The position numbers were made by a program, and so were the translations under genes. A stretch of 64,000 nt of DNA from Echinarachnius parma (lineage: Eukaryota > Echinodermata > Echinoidea > Clypeasteroida > Echinarachniidae), in contig JBAMJV010009314.1 in the NCBI GenBank assembly GCA_037951105.1, positions 62,001 to 126,000 on the forward strand, written 5' to 3'. Shown here in pieces: positions 36,501 through 48,500 of this stretch; the first letter of the stretch is position 1, and each line of letters starts with the position of its first letter. The notes under the pieces were generated by a model. That model ran no database searches. It saw only the letters and a program-made list of their open reading frames with translations, and had not been told where the DNA came from.

Positions 36501-39500
36501 ATGGCTTCCCATTCTTGTTAAGTCCAACTTAGAGTGTATAGTTCAACTTTGAAACTTCTGACCTTTTGTCAATTCGTTGGGTCTGCCAATTGGGTCGGTT
36601 TCGCAGACCGCTGCGTAGCGTGAGTGGCAGCACTCGTTGGTCCATTCGTCCGAGTTGTCGGTGGTCACACATTCGGCACTTGGTCTCCGCTTGTGGATCC
36701 GGGAAGGCTCCCGCCTGGCCCAGTTGGTATACCTCAGACTGGACAGTGAGATTTAGGATACAGTTGATTATAATTGTAACTTTTATTGCTGTCAATGTCG
36801 ATGTTCGTAAATGTTCAAGCTGTTTAAAAATATATATTATTTAAACCCAGGTAGCAAGCCAACGTTGGTCCAACGTTGGACCAACGTTGTCTAATTTTTT
36901 CGGCAACGTTGGTCCAACGTTGTCCGGCAACGTTGGACCAACGTTGCTTGCGTACGCCCAAACAACGCTGCTCCAACGTTGGCGAAAACAAAATACCAAC
37001 GTTGGATCAACGTTGGTCCATCGTTGGAAAGTTGTCATTTGTCAACGTTGGACCAACGCTTTTCCAACGTTGATCCAAGGTTGGTATTTTGTATTCGCCA
37101 ACGTTGGAGCAGCGTTGGTTGGGCGTACGCAAACGTTGATCCAACGTCAAAGCAACATGTGTCCAACAAGCATCCACCATATTTCCAACAAGCATCCAAC
37201 ATGTCTCCAACACTCATCCAACAAGCATCCAACATGTCTCCAACAAGCATCCAACATGTCTCCAACAAGCATCCAACGTTGGTCCAGCGTAATTCACCAA
37301 CATTTCTCCAACGTTGGTCCAACGTTGATCCAACGTTGGTCCAACGTTGATCCAACGTTGGTCCAACGTTGGTCCAACATTGGACCAACGTCTCACCGTA
37401 CTAAAAAAATTAAATTAATATTCATATGACACGCCTATTGGTGATATCTAGAACATCCTATCCTAGCTTTCCCTTTACCTAAGACTAACCCTAACCCTAT
37501 TCCTAGTCCTATTCCTATCCATATAGTCCTATTCCTATTCCTACACTCACTACATCTACATCATCCACTCAGCTTTATATAACCTAGCTTCTGTGTTAAT
37601 ATTTGTTTGATGGTTGGTATTTCGATAAAGTTGAATGTTTGGATAAAGTTTTAAGAATTTACACAAATACATCATGGAAACAAACCTTTAGAATGTTTTT
37701 GTAGATAAATAACTTACATATATTTCAAATAATGAGTAAATAATAACATTGGATTCATTCTGAACAATCAAATAACATGATTATTAATGCTTTTTGCAGT
37801 CAATGATAACCACTCATGAATATTCATGAATAATAACCAACGTTCATCCAACGTTGAACCAACGTTGATCCAACGATGGCATACATCCTGCTTTCAGCAG
37901 CTAATTTTAAATCCTTTTATTATGCAAGGGGGTTTTGACCACCTGTGCTACGAGTAAAAAAATTACCTTTTCTAACATAACAGCTACATGTAGTGAACAA
38001 CAGATGTGAAATGTTGGATTCTCGTTGGATTAACGAACGTTTCACTGTGGGTTACCGATGTCGATCCAACGTTGCTCTAACGAGATTGTCCAACCTCCAT
38101 TTCACTTTGAGTTACCGATGTTGATCCATCGTTGGTGTTGTAATATAATACAAGTAGGCGAAATGCCATGTGTAACTCTGGCATAACAATAATAAATACT
38201 GGTAAATTACAAACTTGAGTGTCAGGGTAGACTACCCGACACCCAGAAGATGGAACCAGGGGATTATTCTGCCCCTTTCGTACGGTTGTCATCCCCTATG
38301 TAAGACCGACATTTACCTTATGCAAAATGGTTTAACGTGCTAGTGCCAGGGTGGACTACCCAACGCCTAGATGATACCAAGGGATTATTCTGCCCTAAAT
38401 GGTATTCATCTCTATCACAAATCTAATCTATCCGGGGGTCTGAGAGTAGACGTCGAAGTGGGTAGCCCCTGTCACGTTCTTGCGAGGGCGGCTTCACCTC
38501 ACTCCAGCACGCTTCTGGGAACTCCGTTTCCTCGTTTACTGGAACATGGATGTTACCTTCAGGTGCGCGACGCTTCTTTAGATGATGTCTGTTCCGGCGA
38601 TACCGCCCACCTTTCTCACTCTGGATGTGGTACGAGCGGGGCGTTGAATCTTGAGTTGTCACTACGCCAGGTTTCCATTCTTTTCCCACTTGGTAGTACA
38701 CACGTTCTCCAGACTTCAACACCGGCAGCGACTTGGCACCCTGATCATAGTATCGCTTCTGCCTCTTCTGGAGCTCTTTCTTCCTACTAGCTATGCACCG
38801 TTGATAACGAACAGTACAGTTCTCAATAAAGCGTTTTCTGGATGGTATATCCGGTCACACATCAACCGTGAAGCTCGCCTCCCAAAATGGATTCAAATTA
38901 GCATTTCTACAACACAGGTCATGGCGAATCGAATCAGACATACAGTCACTTTCACTTCAGACACCATGTTGTAATATAATACAAGTAGGCACACGAGTAT
39001 AGTTGAAAGCTTACTTTAACTGCTTGTAGATCGATGGCCCAACTCATACATGGTCTCTTGACACCCGATAATATACATATCGATCCTATATGGTAATTCA
39101 CCGGGGATGGCGCACTTCTATTTATGATTGTAATTCTACTTGAGTCCGCTCATTACTGTTGGTCTAACGAGATTGTCCAACGTCTTTTTCACTGCGAATT
39201 ACCGATGTTGATCCAACGTTGGTCCAACGAGATTGTCCAACGTCTTTTTCACTGCGAGGTACCGATGTTGATCCAACGTTGGTCCAACAAGATTGTCCAA
39301 CGTCTTTTTCACTGCGAGTTACCGATGTTGGTCCAGCGTTGCTCCAACGAGATTGTCCAACGTCAATTTCACTGCGAGTTACCGATGTTGGTCCACCGTT
39401 GGTCCAACGAGATTGTCCAACGTCCATTTCACTGCGAGTTACCGATGTTGGTCCAACGTTGGTCCAACGAGATTGTCCAACGTCTTCTTCACTGCGAGTT

Positions 39501-42500
39501 ACCGATGTTGGTCCAACGTTGGTCCAACAAGATTGTACAACGTCCATTTCACTGCGAATTACCGATGTTGGTCCAACGTTGGGCTAACGAGATTGTCCAA
39601 CGTCTTTTTCACTGCGAGTTACTGATGTTGGTCCAACGTTGGTCCAACGAGATTGTCCAACGTCTTTTTCACTGCGAGTTACCGATGTTGATCTAACGTT
39701 GGTCCAACGAGATTGTCCAACGACTATTTCACTGCAAGTTACCGATGTTGGTGCAACGTTGGTCCAACGAGATTGTCCAACGTCCATTTCACTGCGAGTT
39801 ACCGATGTTGGTCCAACGTTGGTCCAACAAGATTGTCCGACGTCTTTTTCACTGCGAGTTACCGATGTTGGTCCAACGTTGGTCCAACAAGATTGTCCAA
39901 CGTCCATTTCACTGCGAGTTACCGATGTTGGTCCAATGTTGGTCCAACGAGATTGTCCAACGTCTTTTTCACTGCGAGTTACCGATGTTGGTCCAACGTT
40001 GGTCCAACGAGATTGTCCAACGTCTTTTTCACTGCGAGTTACCGATGTTGATCCAACGTTAGTCCAACAAGATTGTCCAACGTCCATTCCACTGCGAGTT
40101 ACCGATGTTGGTCCAATGTTGGTCCAACAAGATTGTCCAACGTCTTTTTCACTGCGAGTTACCGATGTTGGTCCAACGTTGGTCCAACGAGATTGTCCAA
40201 CGTCTTTTTCACTGCGAGTTACCGATGTTGATCCAACGTTAGTCCAACGAAATTGTCCAACGTCTATTTCACTGCGAGTTAACGATGTTGATCCAACGTT
40301 GGTCCAACGAGATTGTCCAACGTACATTTCACTGCGAGTTACCGATGTTGGTCCAACGTTGGTCCAACGAGATTGTCCAACTTCTTTTTCACTGCGAGTT
40401 ACCGATGTTGGTCCAACGTTGATCCAACGAGATTGTCCAACGTCCAACGGGTTCCAACGAGTTTGCAAGTTTCCGACGTTGGTCCAACGTTGGCTTGCTA
40501 CCTGGGAAGGGACAGGTCCACTTTTACAAAACGTCTGAACAGCTTTCAGTTGACGGATGGGGATCAATGTAACTCGCAAACAACAAATCAGAGCGAACAG
40601 CCCTCTAATTTGGATTCTACGAATGAAAAACGAATGCGTCCCTCCATTTAAACTATATATCGGCCAATAAAGGAGTTCAACTGATTTAGCATAATATTAC
40701 AACAATATAGTACTAATTCTCGTAAAGGTATTGTGAAGCCGACATTTGTTAACGTATGTCACGGAAAAAGATCTCAAAAAGAAAGCATATATTACATGTA
40801 GTCAGTTTAAGCGATGTTTGGGTATTTTGCTTGGTAAACGCTCACACATTAGTACTTATGCGCGAGTCACGTAGCTAGCGCGGGTCACGTAGGGGTCATG
40901 CATACCGATCTGGCACTCCGTGAAATCTATGTACAAACTTACTCACCGGCCGAAAATACGTATGTACCTAATTAACCGACGTCCCTCAGTTTATTCAGTT
41001 TTAGGTCTATAATTCCACGAAAAAGAGACTTCAAGCCCTAATTTTTTCAGGCATGCTATTAAATGACATTTCCATTCATATAAGACAATAACCTCGCAAC
41101 TTTTGAATTTTGGCTTGCAAAAGTGGATCTCTCCCTTTAAGGAATATAGTTACATTTTCACAATATTATTCAAAAAACTTACTTTTCGAACTCTAGCGGT
41201 TCTCACATACCTCGTTGTAGTCGTATTACTAATATACATGGTAGAATCACATAGCTGCCAACATTTGGAATTTTAAATTAGTAACATTTAAGCAAAACTG
41301 AATATCATGTGCGCGATGCACACATCACGAGCGCGAAGTCCCTTTAGCCGGGGTCCAGGGCTCGCTTTAGGGCTCTGGAGCGTGAAGCGCGGAGTCCATT
41401 GCGGCCGGAGTCCATTGCGGCCGGCATCCATGGCCCTATTTTTCATCATTTTTGCACAATTACTAGGTATGATTTGGTCAGATTTACGTTTAAACGATGT
41501 CTCTATACGTTTAAAAACGTGAAAACGAAAAAAAAAAAAAAAAAAAAAAAAATTCGTTTTTTTTTTTTTTTTTTTTTCCAAAATTCGTAATTATAGAAGG
41601 AGTATTCGTAATTTCGTAAAGAGGGTGGGAAATTCGTAACAATTACGAATTTTTCGTAACAGTTGGCAGCTATGGAATCATAGTACAGGTTTTTGTTTTC
41701 CGAATTTCTGTTTTGTTATACAGATATTTATCATTTACAGGATCTATCTTTTCAGATTTGAAAAACTCCATGGGAAACTTCTTAAAGTTTTTCTTCAAAG
41801 AAAAACCAATATTAGCCAAATTATATCTTTACAGAAAGTTGAAATCATACAGAATATGAAAATATTACTTTCCAAGTACTCGCACATCCAAAAATTGAAA
41901 AAAAAATGAAAATATCAAACACTGCCTCAAAACCCCCATTCCAGAGACGAGCGGAGTCAGTAGATGTGTGTGTTGTACTGACGTAACCAAAGGAAGCTTC
42001 CAGTAGGAAGATTCGGTATCTACCACATAATATACCGGAATTATACCCCTTTATACCGAGGATTCCGTGGTTGTTTAAACTATTTTCTATACAATTATGG
42101 TGGTTTAAACTTTTTGAACTAATGAAACAACAATTTATATTCGTTGTAAAGTTATTCTTTTATTCATTAATGTGTATGATAAAGTAAAAAATAGGTAAAT
42201 GAATAACCTAGTCTGCGAGTTGAATCATACTCTGTGCGGTGCGACGTGCAACGCGCGCTGGCGGCATGCATGATACGTGCAGAGCCTCGACCGTGCGCAT
42301 ACGGTGGACAATGCATGCAGCAATATAAACTGGGTTCCAAAAGAAACTTATCACTTCTTCAGAGCGACGCTCACTAAAATCCATAGCATCAAATTGAATC
42401 ATATTTAGACACAGATAAGCTATCATTCTCCTTATGAAGCATATCTGAAAATTGAAAGGTTGCTTTAGCCAAAAAAGAGAAAAATGCGATGGAATCGCTA

Positions 42501-45500
42501 CAGGTCACTTTACAAAAATCACAGAAACTGCTCGCTGCGAACCTCCACGAAAGGCGGTCTATTCAGAACTTTCAATAGCTATTCATTCAACATCAAAGGC
42601 GGGTTATGTAACCACCAGGCTGGCTATTGTCCGTACCGAGCTCCGTGCCCGGAAGGCGAGCAGTTTCTGTGATTTTTGAAAAATTACCTCTTGCGATTTC
42701 ACCTTATTTTATTCTTTGTTGACTAAATCAAACATAATTTCGTTTAGATGTGCATGCTGAGGAATATTATAGCTAATCTATGCCCAATTATGATTCATTT
42801 TTATGCTTTAGATTTTAATGTGTGTCGCTCTGAAGAAGTGTTAAGTTTCTTTTGGAACCCAGTTTAGCTATAGCGGACGTTAGTGTATGTAGCTCGCTTC
42901 AATTCAGCTCGCGTTAGCGAGTTAGGACCGAGATTATCAGTGTATTTTTTTGCTGTTTTTGCAGGTAATTGTTCTCGTATTTGTTTCAAAAGCCTTACAA
43001 ACATGTAAGTAAAATAAGAGATAGTCTAGAATAGGTGTGATCGTAATAATCTTGCATTTTCGTTCCTTTTCGGAACTTTTTAAAAGTGCAATTACTTACA
43101 AGGCAGTCATGGCAGTTGGCGCGGCAGCTAGCTAGGTAGCTAGAGCACAAGCTGTCTCGCGGGGCGGGGCCGCTGAAACTCTAGTGCGTGTTCCGTATCA
43201 TTCAACTGACGGGCATTTTGTTTTTTCGAGGCACGTTCAATTTGCGTCTCTCAATTTGTCAAAAAAATCTATAATTTTGCGAAAATAACCACTCATACGG
43301 TAAAATATGTACTTTTACACTAACATTGGGCAATTTTCTAGATTTTTTTTCTCTTCATTTCCGATGTTGCAAAACGAGCGAGCGATGGTTGTTGTAAAGG
43401 CCCAGTCCCATACTGACGATTTTCACGGCGAATCGCAACGATTTGACATTCGTCGAGAAAATGGCTTCGGTCGTGTTGCGTCGTGTTACATCGTATTGGT
43501 TCTTCCCCCAAAACCGTCGCGCATCGTGAAGAAAATCGTGAAAATCGCCGTCTTCAACTGTTCAAAACAATCGCCACGCCACGACGATTTTCACCAAAAA
43601 TCATTGTATTTACCGTTGCATATTCGTGTCAAGTCGTTCCACATCGTTGCAATTCGTTGCGAGTCGTATCGCTTCGTTGTGAAGATCGCCGCTGTCCGTT
43701 TTTTAACTGACCATAGGCGTAGAGACTTACGCAATACCTATTCATCACGAGGGGGGGGGGGGGGGGGGGGGGTGAATGAATAGATCATCCCCCTGTTGAA
43801 AGGTATCAATGACAGATCTACGCCCGTGGAACTGACTCAAACAAGTCCGATTGTTCATATGGTGCACTGCCCTATTGTTCCATAAAAAGAATGAAAGGAA
43901 ATCGTCGCGACATGGCGATAGTTTTGAACAGTCCCAAAACATTCGTTGTGCTAACACGATTCATGGCGTTCTTCGCGATGCGCAACGGTTCGCAGAACGA
44001 ATTACAACGACTCGCAACGAACTACAACGACTCGCGACGACTCAAGCGACTTTCTCCACGAATGATAATTCGTTGCGAGTCGCCGCAAAAATCGCCAATA
44101 TGGGACCACAACCTTTTTTCTGCCACGATTTTTTCTACCGCAATGGTTAAAGACAAAAGAAAGACGAGCTGACTCGTCGAACAACGACGAAGAACGAATA
44201 TTCTTCCCAATTCGTTGTTAAATCGTGGCTAAATCGAGTCGATTCGTTCTAGTAAATCGTTGCGAGTCGTTGCGAGTCGCCGTGAAAATCGTCAGTATGG
44301 GACTGGGCCTTTAACAAAATACTGCACGCAAACTATGTATACCGCGGCGATCGCGCATGCGCAATCGATTTAGCAGAGAATTCACTTCCTCGCCATACGT
44401 CATCGACCTAAGCGGCGAGATCGGGGTGAATTTGGGCCTGGTTTGGAGGGTGAATTTTTCTCATTTTCAATTTCGATAAAAAAATATATTAAAAAATTCA
44501 AAAAATCTGAATTTCTCGAGGCTTGTAAAGTACAAGATAACCTTCACAATCATACCAAATTCGACTCAATTTATAATCAATGAAGAAAATCTTAAGGGTA
44601 ATATGCTAATTTGAATATTACTTAAGTAAATCCTGAGGTCGATTTTCGAAGAAAATAATACAAACAAATTAATTGAAAAAGAGGAAAGAAGGTGGGATTC
44701 CAACGGGATCGAACCCGAGACATCCGGATTGCTAGACTGGTGCTCTTACCGACTGAGCTATAGAAAACCCTAGTACGGCGTTCGTCCCTAAAACCCCTTA
44801 TTTTGCATTGCTTGTGTGGTCAGAAGCTATTATATACCTGACATGATAATATGTTTGAATTAAACAAATTAATTAAAACGATTAAATTGCTTTCCCACCT
44901 CCTTAATTGTATGTCCATGAAGTTGCCCGTCTCAACCGTTGCGTGCGCGCCCAACCAGACGCGGGCGTTCCAGTCGGCCTTCTCGATGAATGAACCGAGT
45001 GCGTGAGCCTCCTTGTTTGTTCTCGGCACTGCGAGCTCTCCTTTCAGTTTTCTGCAGACCTGGTTGAAGGGGTAGTTCAGTTTTTCAGATTTAGAGGGCG
45101 CTTCATGTAATATCTTGAGTTAACAGCTGCTTTTTGAATGAAAACAACCCTGTAACTTAGCCGTTTATATGTTATTATACCCTTCAAGCATCATTGAATT
45201 ATAACTGCTGGTTTGTAATGATAACTGACAGTGACAAGTTTATGCTAGTACAATTCTGTTTGACCACAACTGTACTATCCCTTTAAGTATAAATGGCATT
45301 GTCTTTTTAGACAAACTATATCGGTATGACACCCATGACCGCCATCGATTTCAAGCTTACAGCTCATGATGGCTGTCTCCTGCGTTTATGTGCTTTATTT
45401 ATTACTTCAAATTGATAATTATTTGTTGTACTTTTCTTTATGTATAATTATCACTTGTAATTATATTGTTAATATTTGAAATACATTTTGTACAATTATA

Positions 45501-48500
45501 ATTATGTATTGTTTTGAAAAAATGCAGAAATAAAACAAACAAACAAACAAACAAACATAGCGAAAGAATCCAAAAATGGTAATCATGGTAATTTGGTAAC
45601 TATAGAGGTGAAAATATTGTGCCCATGCTATTCATAGTGACTTCAATTTCACTGGAGAAGTTACCATGGTAACGAACCACATCCATTCCATCTACCATGC
45701 ATGTCTACCTTTTTAAAAGCGGAGATCGATGCATATATATATATGCATAATAATACGAGAAGCGAAGTAGCTATAATGCGAAGTCTATTTCTTGATGCTA
45801 GTAAACTAAGTACATGTAGTCCGTTGAATTTGGAGTTTGATATTGGACGATTGCCTTCTTATCAACCTCTGGTTTACGTAATAAATGTTATTGCTGTGAA
45901 AGAAACTTAATTCTAAATTGGACTAACAAATTATGGAAAGCCGTATGTATCTTTGAAAATACATGTATGTTGTAAAATTTATTTTGAAAGGCGTAAAATG
46001 TTGTAACAAACTATTTTCAAGGAGATTTCATGTTCTTGATGTAAAATCTACGAAAGTCTAAAATACTTGCATTTTTAATGAATTGTAAATTGTAATTATT
46101 TTATTTTTGCTCAAATACAGTTCTGTTTCTCTCTCTTTTTCATGAATACATTTATTGGCACTGAAACTTAATTGTAAGGTTGCGCTTCATAAGAAAGGAT
46201 TATTATTATTATTTTTGATTTTGAATATTATTTTATTTCAAAGCTGCAAATGGCTTTCCATAATGTTTAAGTTCAAAATAGAGTTAGGTTCAACTTAGGA
46301 TATTTGTGAAACACCCCCCGCTTGGAATTGGTGGAAACATACCTTAACCTGCTGATCCCATGGACGCGGTTCGTCGACGATCCGGTAACACCTGGTCCCG
46401 GAGAGTCGATAGCCTTTCGGGCATCTTCGGGGAGGCTTGCTGTCTGTCGCGCCAACTACAGAAAAGAATGGTGATTTTGATAACGAAACAACGGAATGTA
46501 AAGCGTATTATGAATGAATATCCTTATGGAACTTTTATATGGATGAATTGTCCTGCTGAAAACATGATTTATGTGATATTCCCATCACAAGTTTGAAGAG
46601 GACAAACAATAATAAACAACATTAATACAGTGCCCCAAATGAAACGATTGAATGTAAAACGTATTATGAATGAATATCCTTATGGAACATTTATACGGAT
46701 AAACTGTCCTAATGACACATGAACGCGTTATTTACATCACAAGTTTGAAGGGGACAAACAATACCAAACAACATTAATATAATGCCCAAAACTGCATTTC
46801 TCATCGACTCGTATAATTGATCTAAACCCCTCAAAAAAAGTTCGGAAACTCAAGTTTGATCGATCATATCTCTCGTATTTTTTAATAAGAATACTCGAAA
46901 TCGGTGTCACAATAAAGCCTCATTATATACCTTTCAAACGGTGCATTATGTGTAGTGATTATGCAATTGGGGCGATTGCAGTAGCCCAGAGAATAGGGGG
47001 AGGCAGGAAGTGAAATCTCGCAAAATGGCCCCAATGCATTCAATTAACGAGTGCAAGACTGTGTTGATCAGTTTTCTAAAGGTTAACATTCTATTGAATA
47101 CTGCCACCCTTTCCATTCATCAAAATTGTTGAATTGGATACCATTTTAATGGAAATTATCTCTTCATTACGATGGCATATTAATCGTAAGGATTATGCAT
47201 ATGGAGTGTGTGCAGCGAACCGGAATATGGAGATGGGTCGAGTGTGAAATCAGACAAAAAGATATGGAGTTGACAAAAAATCAGAGCGTTGCATTTTTTT
47301 CGAGCTTTTGGGAGGATTTTTTAGCATTTCAAATAAAATATTCATTATCAAATATGATATCAACGGAAAGCCCAACAACTCTTCTGTATGAACATGTGAA
47401 ATGTATAATGATTTTTGTAAAGGGCGGCTGCAGGGAGATGAATGGGAGGGAGCCTCAAAAGTGACCCATTTTGAAACGCTCTGATTTCAAGGCACTATTC
47501 ATGCGTTTTCAATTGAATTCCTCTCATTCATGGCCAACTCATTCAAGTCGCATTACATCCTCTACACAATGGTATACAGATACCGACACCAAATCAGAGC
47601 GTTTTGAAATGGGTCACTTTTGAGGCTCCCCCACATTCATCTCCCTGCAGCCGCCCTTTAGAAAAATCATTATAAATGTCACATTTTCATACAGAAGAGT
47701 TGTTGGGCTTTCCGTTGATATCAATTTAAATCATGAATATTTTATTTGAAATGCTAAAAAATCCTCCCAAAAGCTCGAAAAAAATGCAACGCTCTGATTT
47801 TTTGTCAACTCCATATCTTTTTGTCTGATTTCACACTCGACCCATCTCCATATTCCGGTTCGCTGCACACACCCCATTTGCATAATCCTTACGACTAATA
47901 TGCCATCGTAAGGAAGAGATAATTTCCATTAAAATGGTATCAAATTCAACAATTTTGATGAATGGAAAGGGTGGCAGCATTCAATAGAATATTAACCTTT
48001 AGAAAACTGGTCAACACAGTCTTGCACTCGTAAATTGAATGCATTGGGGCCATTTTGCGAGATTTCACTTCCTGCCTCCCCCTATTCTCTGGGCTACTGC
48101 AATCGCCCCAATTGCATAATCACTACACATAATGCATCGTTTGAAAGGTATATAATGAGGCTTTATTGTGACACCGATTTCGAGTATTCTTATTAAAAAA
48201 TACGAGAGATATGATCGATGAAACTTGAGTTTCCGAACTTTTTTTGAGGGGTTTATATTGCCATAATATTTCGGTGAAATTGTGCATGTTTGGCGAATAA
48301 GCTAAAGTGGATAGCTAGTTACACAAAACGCAAAGAAAGTGTAAACAAGAAGTCCGTGAGCGCAATCATCGCGCAACCTACTTGCATACGATGTAATCTA
48401 CAGAGCGTGCGGCGTGCCTGTTCAGTTTAAACACCATGGCGCCTCCAAGCCTAGCTGTAAGTACCTTGCAAGATCGCCCTCCTGTTTCACAACAACGCAG

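Larger units (their letters stand above)
36846..40506. mobile_element. 3.66-kb inverted-end block built of CCAACGTTGG repeats
   Basis: Left end CCCAGGTAGCAAGCCAACGT is repeated inverted at the right end (40484-40506). Inside, 36860-37392 is a run of the 10-bp palindrome CCAACGTTGG with short linkers, 37393-37990 is mostly unique, and 38030-38135 plus 39158-40445 are a 60-bp satellite with the same palindrome. It lies in the lectin intron between exons 14 and 15. No transposase or target duplication identified. Confidence 0.75.
37393..44898 (-). other. Large lectin intron 14, mobile DNA cluster
   Basis: The intron spans 36739-44898 and holds the CCAACGTTGG block, the gypsy remnant, palindromic elements at 42326 and 43395, an A/T homopolymer pair at 41528-41578 and a tRNA-like SINE head. 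No exon recognised in it. Confidence 0.6.

Noticed and set aside
39584-40579. Open frame of 331 codons on the minus strand with 20-residue repeats (and 299 codons on plus)
   Set aside because: Explained by a 60-bp satellite without stops; no domain, no splice context, and open on both strands.
42452-42679. 75-codon open frame
   Set aside because: Inside a palindromic element; the same frame recurs broken in the sister copy.
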